Shown here: in pieces, positions 59,780 through 64,000 of the stretch | Numbering within the stretch: the stretch's first letter is position 1 | Layout of the letters: the number at the start of each line of letters is the position of its first letter | Assembly: GCF_000024885.1 (NCBI RefSeq) | Contig: NC_013512.1 | Location: 1,178,001-1,242,000, forward strand | Length of the DNA: 64,000 nt | Direction: 5' to 3' | Origin: Sulfurospirillum deleyianum DSM 6946 | Lineage (GTDB): Bacteria > Campylobacterota > Campylobacteria > Campylobacterales > Sulfurospirillaceae | Program-made: the position numbers and the translations under genes | Notes under the pieces: model-generated | The model's database searches: none | Seen by the model: only the letters and a program-made list of their open reading frames with translations | What the model was told of the DNA's origin: nothing

Positions 59780-62506
59780 TTAAAATTCATACCTGACATT
59801 GGCGTAAAATTGACGACCCATCGTATAGGTCACCGTTGAGACACTGCTACTGCTTCCATAACCTGTGGTTGCATCGTTTTTACGGTTGAAAAGGTTTAAA
59901 ATATCCACCCCAAAAATAAACTTTTGACCATTGATTTTTGTGGTGATAGCAGTCGATAAATCCACATTGAAGGTTGGCTTATAGTCCACATCGACATAGG
60001 CGTTGGTTAAAACACCCTTAGGATCAACCAAACCAGAACCATCCGTTAGCATCCCTTTAGAAGCGGTTTGATAACGTAAAACGCCTGTGAGGTTGAGCCA
60101 ATCATACGGTTCTGCCACATGCGTGTACGCAATGACCCATGGACGATTAAAATCAGTAGCAGGTGCATCTTCTACTGGCGTCAAACGTCCATTATAGGTA
60201 ATATGGGTATTGGAATAACTTTTCTCTTCATTGTCCGTAAAGGCACTCAGTGGATCAAAGCTATTAGACTTTGAAAACGAGCGTGTGGCGGAAAATTTAG
60301 AGGCGTGTTTTCCCAAAGAACCTAAATCATACTCTTTAGAGATAGCAAACGTCACACCCCAATAACTGCTCTCACCTTCATTGGTATACTCGCGGTACGT
60401 CGGCCCTGTACTAATGGTTTTAGAACGAATTTGGTCTTTATAAGAGCGATTGACATAATCCACGCTAAAGAGGGTATCGTAAACATTGAGCGAGGTTCCT
60501 ACATTGTACTCATCCGAATAAGGCGTTTTCAAATCACCCAAACCATACGACACGGCGTTGCTTGTTGTACCAGCAACCCATGCGGCGGTCGCACTCGTTC
60601 GTGTGAAAACATAGGGTTGAAGTGGCATATGAGTTGCATAGGAGAGAATTTGTCCACCATAATAGCGGTTGCTTCCACCATAGATATTTAAGACGTTATC
60701 GTGAAAAACATCGGCATTGACAAAAAGTCTCCACGCAGGGTCAATGTTATGGGTAATGCTCTCTGTAGAAACCCTAATGCCTGGTCGGATGGTAAAACGC
60801 TCAATTTTAATGCTATCTTCTAAAAAGGCGGCATACGAAGCATAATCGACCTCTCGCTCTTGCGCCATACCTATCACTTTTCGAGTGAAGTATTGACTTC
60901 CTGTTAAAATACCATCTTCCTTACTCCCCACCACACTGGTATCGGCTTTTGCATTGACAACCGCATAAGCAGTGTAGCCTTCTCGCTCGGCACTCACAAG
61001 GGAATACTTCGCTTCATACCCTACTTTTATGGCATGTTCTAGCTCAGAGGTTTTAAAAGGCTCAACATCTAAAACACTTTTCCATGCATAGATTTGCTTT
61101 TTTTGCTCATAATCATCAAAACCACCCTCAGAAGAGGTGGTCGATGTTGTACTGTTTTTCCAATCTAAATTGGCTCCTGCAAGCGTATTTCTCCAACCGT
61201 AATTGATGTTACTGCTCGAATCCCTTGAGACTTCATTCATTTGATAACTGAGTGTATTTTTCCACTTACCAAAACTTAAATCATTTTCCATCTCGTAAAT
61301 GAGTGTATAACCACCCCCTTTAATGTCATAGTTTGAATCTTTAAAATTTGGATTAAATTTAGACTGGGTATAGGGTGCGTAAATGGCCGTCAAACTGGCT
61401 TTAAAATTATCATAATCTTGGGTATTGAGCTTGATTAAAAAGTTTTCACTCTCTCTGTATTGGTTTAGTTTATCCCGTGTCCAACCCCCATTACCATCGG
61501 GGACTACATACTTGGTCACCAAAGGAATCTCCGACTCCTTTTTAGCGTAGCTTACCATCAACCCCCAATGCTCACTGATAGGTCCATGTAAGGAAAGAGA
61601 GTAATCTTTCTTCTTAAATTCAGGTTGGAGCTTTGCTGTTGTGGTAGTTTCAGCCTCTTCTCGCTCATCCTCAGTTAAGTGAAATCTTGCCCATGAATCC
61701 TCAGTATAACGAGCACTGAGTGAGCCATGCCAGCCATCTTTTGCCGCATCTTTAAGCTTTGCATTCACCACTCCCCCTAAAAAATCGCCATATTCAGAGG
61801 AGACATTTTCCGTATGCATGGTCACACTCTCTACCAAAGAGGTGTCAATAAATAAAGACTGCGCTTCACCGCTAGGTTGCCCAGTCAGATCAGAAGTTCC
61901 AAGCTCTGAACCCCCTGGATTTAAGTCATTGTTATTGCTCACACCATTGAGCATAAAATTATTTTCATAATGCTTACTTCCAAAAATGGAAACCTTAGGT
62001 GGTGTTATCTCGCCTCCTGTGGCAGAACTAAGAGAGCTTTGATCAAATTGTACATACGATTTTCCTCTAAATAAATCCGTAATGGTATGATTGGCTGTGG
62101 GTGCGCTTTGAATGTACGTACTATCAATCACCGTTGTTGCCACCGTACTTTGTGGTGTGGAGGAGATACTAATGGGCTTTAAAAGTACCGCATCGCTATC
62201 GTTAGTTTGAGTTGAAACCACCTGTGCTTTTGGCTGAATCATAATTGTTTCATTCTCAATCACAGCTTCTAAACCACTGCCTTCTAAAACCTTACGTAAA
62301 GCTTCTTTGAGTGTCTCAACATTGGAAAAGGTAGGTGCTTTTTTACCTTTAAGTAACTTTCCATCAGCCATATAAGGCATCTTCGCTTGTGTTGCGATAC
62401 TTTGAATCGCCTCTTCTAAACTTTGCGAATTTACACTAAAACTCTGTGCATACACACTTGAATATAACGCCAAACACAGCGCTATTTTTGAATACTTAAT
62501 ACCCAT
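59780..62506 (-). CDS. TonB-dependent outer-membrane receptor with N-terminal STN domain
   Basis: The 908-residue protein has a signal peptide (ending VYAQ), an STN signalling domain (about 22-90, SLEEAIQSIATQAKMPYMADGK), a plug domain (about 110-240) and a 22-strand barrel ending in Tyr-Glu-Phe. The STN domain lets it signal through FecR to the sigma factor encoded upstream. It is the FecA-type member of the locus. The cargo is unknown; the linked protease suggests a peptide or protein cargo rather than a siderophore. Confidence 0.93.
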   Translation of the reverse strand: MGIKYSKIALCLALYSSVYAQSFSVNSQSLEEAIQSIATQAKMPYMADGKLLKGKKAPTFSNVETLKEALRKVLEGSGLEAVIENETIMIQPKAQVVSTQTNDSDAVLLKPISISSTPQSTVATTVIDSTYIQSAPTANHTITDLFRGKSYVQFDQSSLSSATGGEITPPKVSIFGSKHYENNFMLNGVSNNNDLNPGGSELGTSDLTGQPSGEAQSLFIDTSLVESVTMHTENVSSEYGDFLGGVVNAKLKDAAKDGWHGSLSARYTEDSWARFHLTEDEREEAETTTTAKLQPEFKKKDYSLSLHGPISEHWGLMVSYAKKESEIPLVTKYVVPDGNGGWTRDKLNQYRESENFLIKLNTQDYDNFKASLTAIYAPYTQSKFNPNFKDSNYDIKGGGYTLIYEMENDLSFGKWKNTLSYQMNEVSRDSSSNINYGWRNTLAGANLDWKNSTTSTTSSEGGFDDYEQKKQIYAWKSVLDVEPFKTSELEHAIKVGYEAKYSLVSAEREGYTAYAVVNAKADTSVVGSKEDGILTGSQYFTRKVIGMAQEREVDYASYAAFLEDSIKIERFTIRPGIRVSTESITHNIDPAWRLFVNADVFHDNVLNIYGGSNRYYGGQILSYATHMPLQPYVFTRTSATAAWVAGTTSNAVSYGLGDLKTPYSDEYNVGTSLNVYDTLFSVDYVNRSYKDQIRSKTISTGPTYREYTNEGESSYWGVTFAISKEYDLGSLGKHASKFSATRSFSKSNSFDPLSAFTDNEEKSYSNTHITYNGRLTPVEDAPATDFNRPWVIAYTHVAEPYDWLNLTGVLRYQTASKGMLTDGSGLVDPKGVLTNAYVDVDYKPTFNVDLSTAITTKINGQKFIFGVDILNLFNRKNDATTGYGSSSSVSTVTYTMGRQFYANVRYEF

Positions 62507-62540
62507 CCATTTTCCCCCTTTTTACGCATAATAACAATAT

Positions 62541-62555
62541 TGAGAACTATTCTCT
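62541..62555. promoter_or_regulatory. Candidate Fur box upstream of the TonB receptor
   Basis: TGAGAACTATTCTCT matches the 7-1-7 Fur consensus TGATAATNATTATCA at 10 of 14 positions and is nearly symmetric. It is 35 bp upstream of the receptor start, in a gap that should hold its promoter. The FecI-type sigma would also act here. Confidence 0.4.
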
Positions 62556-62609
62556 AAATAATAAGACGTTTCGGTATGCAAAAAATGGATATAACGCAGA
62601 AGAAAAAAT

Positions 62610-63569
62610 TTAATTATTTTTTCTCTGTTTTTTTTGAATATACAGTGTATCGCCTATTTTACGTACATTAAGAGTATAAATTTTGCTTAAAGCGTATAAA
62701 AATTTATCAACTTCATCAATAGCAAAAGAGCCTGAAATACGCTGATTTTCCAGCTCAGGTTGAAGGGAAATATTAAGGTCATGATAGTAACTAAAGGCAT
62801 CAATAGCACTATAAAGCGTCTCATTTTGAAATCGTAATACCCCCTCTTTCCATGAGGCAATCATCTCTGGAGCAACTTTTTGAAGCAAAATACGATCACT
62901 CGTTGCTAAATAGGAGAGTTTTTCGCCTTTTGTAAGGGTTGCTAAAAGATGCTCTTCTCCTTTTTGAACGCTAACAATGCCCTCAAGAACACTGATATCA
63001 ACATGATCATCGTAATGCTCTACTTCAAAGCGTGTCCCTAAAACCTTAATGCTAATCCCACCTGTTTGCACCCAAAAGGGTTTGTCTGGATTTTTAGTCA
63101 CACTTAACAAAACTTTACCCTTTTCTAAGAGCACTTCTCGTTTGGAGGAACTACAGCGAATGGAGGCTTTGGTTTTAGCGTCTAAAAGAACCGTTGAATC
63201 ATCGGGAAGGATTATGTGTTGCCTCTCTTTTTGAGTCGAGTAGTGATGCGGTACAAAAAAAGCGAGATAGCGTTCATAACTAATGGCACAAAAGAAAATA
63301 AGTAACGATGCCGCCATTGCCAACACTCGCCTACGTTTAAAAATGCGCTCTCTTTTTATCTCAGCATGCACATGTTCAATCACCTCTGTTTGCTTGTTTT
63401 GAGGCAAAGCTCTGTAAAAAGAGGTGAGTTTTTTTACATCCTCAAATGCTTTTTCATGTAAAGGGCTCTGCTTTATCCAAAGCGCAAACGCCTCTTTTTG
63501 CTCTTGGGTAAAACCATCCTTCATACAGGTTAAAAAATAACTTGCTTCTTTATCTAGGGTAGGATTCAT
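62610..63569 (-). CDS. fecR: FecR-family anti-sigma/transmembrane signal protein
   Basis: The 319-residue protein has a cytoplasmic N-terminal DUF4880-like anti-sigma region (about 1-85), one TM (about 84-104) and a periplasmic FecR domain (about 115-215, LPDDSTVLLDAKTKASIRC, then VLGTRFEVEHY). A C-terminal STN-like signalling region follows (about 240-310). It transmits the receptor state to the sigma factor. It is 11 bp from the sigma gene upstream. Confidence 0.92.
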   Translation of the reverse strand: MNPTLDKEASYFLTCMKDGFTQEQKEAFALWIKQSPLHEKAFEDVKKLTSFYRALPQNKQTEVIEHVHAEIKRERIFKRRRVLAMAASLLIFFCAISYERYLAFFVPHHYSTQKERQHIILPDDSTVLLDAKTKASIRCSSSKREVLLEKGKVLLSVTKNPDKPFWVQTGGISIKVLGTRFEVEHYDDHVDISVLEGIVSVQKGEEHLLATLTKGEKLSYLATSDRILLQKVAPEMIASWKEGVLRFQNETLYSAIDAFSYYHDLNISLQPELENQRISGSFAIDEVDKFLYALSKIYTLNVRKIGDTLYIQKKQRKNN

Positions 63570-63580
63570 GCTTCACTTCC

Positions 63581-64000
63581 TTATTCATTGTGGATGTACT
63601 CGGTTAGTTTGGCTGTGGCGTTAATAATGTATTTTTGAACACTGTTAATGTTTAGATTCATCATGGAAGCAATCTCTTTTTTACTGTATCCTTCCATAAC
63701 ATGCAAAACAAACACATGCTTTAAATGTTTAGGTAGTGTATCAAGGGCTTTTAAAAGGAGTTCTTGTTTGTACTCTTCAAGGGCAATTTCTTGCGGTTCT
63801 TCCTTCTTTTGACAACAATAATCTTCCTCTTCATAAGCGATAAAAACTCTATTTTTATCTTTTCGTGAAAGGTCAATAGCAATATTTCGAGCGACTTTGT
63901 ATAAAAAAGCCCGCTCATTTTCAATGAACATCTCTTTGGATTTTTCAAGTGTTTTGCTATACGTCTCTTGCGTAATATCCATAGCAAGCTCTTTATCACC
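63581..64000 (-). CDS. fecI: ECF sigma factor (FecI type), partial
   Basis: The frame is open past the window's right edge, so the true start lies outside; an internal ATG at 63982 is not the start, since the preceding residues (GDKELA) belong to sigma region 2. Region 2 (LARNIAIDLSRKDKNR-like, with a TQETYSKTLEKSK stretch) and region 4 (LPKHLKHVFVLHVMEGYSKKEIASMMNLNINSVQKYI) are clear. It directs transcription of the receptor operon when the receptor is loaded. Confidence 0.9.
   Translation of the reverse strand, partial: GDKELAMDITQETYSKTLEKSKEMFIENERAFLYKVARNIAIDLSRKDKNRVFIAYEEEDYCCQKKEEPQEIALEEYKQELLLKALDTLPKHLKHVFVLHVMEGYSKKEIASMMNLNINSVQKYIINATAKLTEYIHNE

Noticed and set aside
1-64000. 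CRISPR arrays, insertion sequences, rRNA or tRNA genes
   Set aside because: No regularly spaced repeats, transposase-like frames, or rRNA/tRNA signatures were seen. The only long direct repeat pair is the 65-bp one around the toxin-antitoxin genes.

Overview
The window looks like a chromosomal segment of a free-living Campylobacterota (epsilonproteobacterium), most likely Sulfurospirillum or a close relative. This is inferred, not proven by a marker gene. The evidence is the low G+C content, a Wolinella-like periplasmic asparaginase, the mix of CstA, Ech/Coo-type hydrogenase and class II superoxide reductase genes, the degenerate fumarate-reductase-like families typical of this phylum, and a fragment of nifH. 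No rRNA or tRNA gene was seen. The one recognisable structural RNA is RNase P RNA (about 14895-15301, minus strand).

Layout. 1-5785 (minus): a TetR-controlled RND tripartite efflux operon whose outer-membrane gene runs off the left edge. 5960-11996: MotA/MotB, an ABC-F protein, an acidic protein overlapping a secreted MsrA, an MBL-fold hydrolase and a ZIP metal transporter. 12009-15301: ThiM, ThiD, a CPA2 antiporter and rnpB. 15525-19468: a secreted asparaginase with changed substrate-site residues, followed by a two-component system with a periplasmic binding domain. 19479-23607: TruD, ThiL, a pair of cysteine-poor relatives of fumarate-reductase FrdB and HdrB-type subunits, and a superoxide reductase. 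23999-29096: CstA-YbdD-YjiA, an aminotransferase and SlyD. 29185-31587 (minus): three lipoprotein genes (LpoB, YcfL and a COG3014-like TPR protein). 31741-37302: a CooLXUH-like [NiFe]-hydrogenase module without membrane subunits, with a polyferredoxin, HypA, a GltD/NfnB-like flavoprotein and a D-2-hydroxyacid dehydrogenase. 37416-45184: two chemoreceptors, a nicotinate phosphoribosyltransferase, a nifH 5' remnant, a MntA/HepT toxin-antitoxin pair bracketed by 65-bp direct repeats, a DUF4177 protein and a class IV aminotransferase. 45283-53947: a diguanylate cyclase, YgjP-like and CHAD proteins, a MACPF (perforin-fold) protein with a DUF5648-like tail, a ZorA/ZorB-like motor pair and a PerM-type permease. 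53997-64000 (minus): FecI/FecR-type regulators, a TonB-dependent receptor, an M16 protease and an unusual ABC transporter.

The most striking genome-scale signal is a highly iterated palindrome, TTACATGTAA (usually TTTACATGTAAA). By eye I count 36 exact copies in 64 kb, against well under one expected. It lies both between genes and inside genes, where it reads Leu-His-Val-Lys, Phe-Thr-Cys-Lys or Tyr-Met-stop. It behaves like the cyanobacterial HIP1 repeat. Other candidates for a second look are the soluble Coo-like hydrogenase with its flavoprotein, the MACPF protein, the Cys-depleted FrdB/HdrB pair, the nifH fragment, and the repeat-flanked toxin-antitoxin islet. All counts and coordinates were read by hand, and homology statements rest on recognised motifs rather than on a database search.
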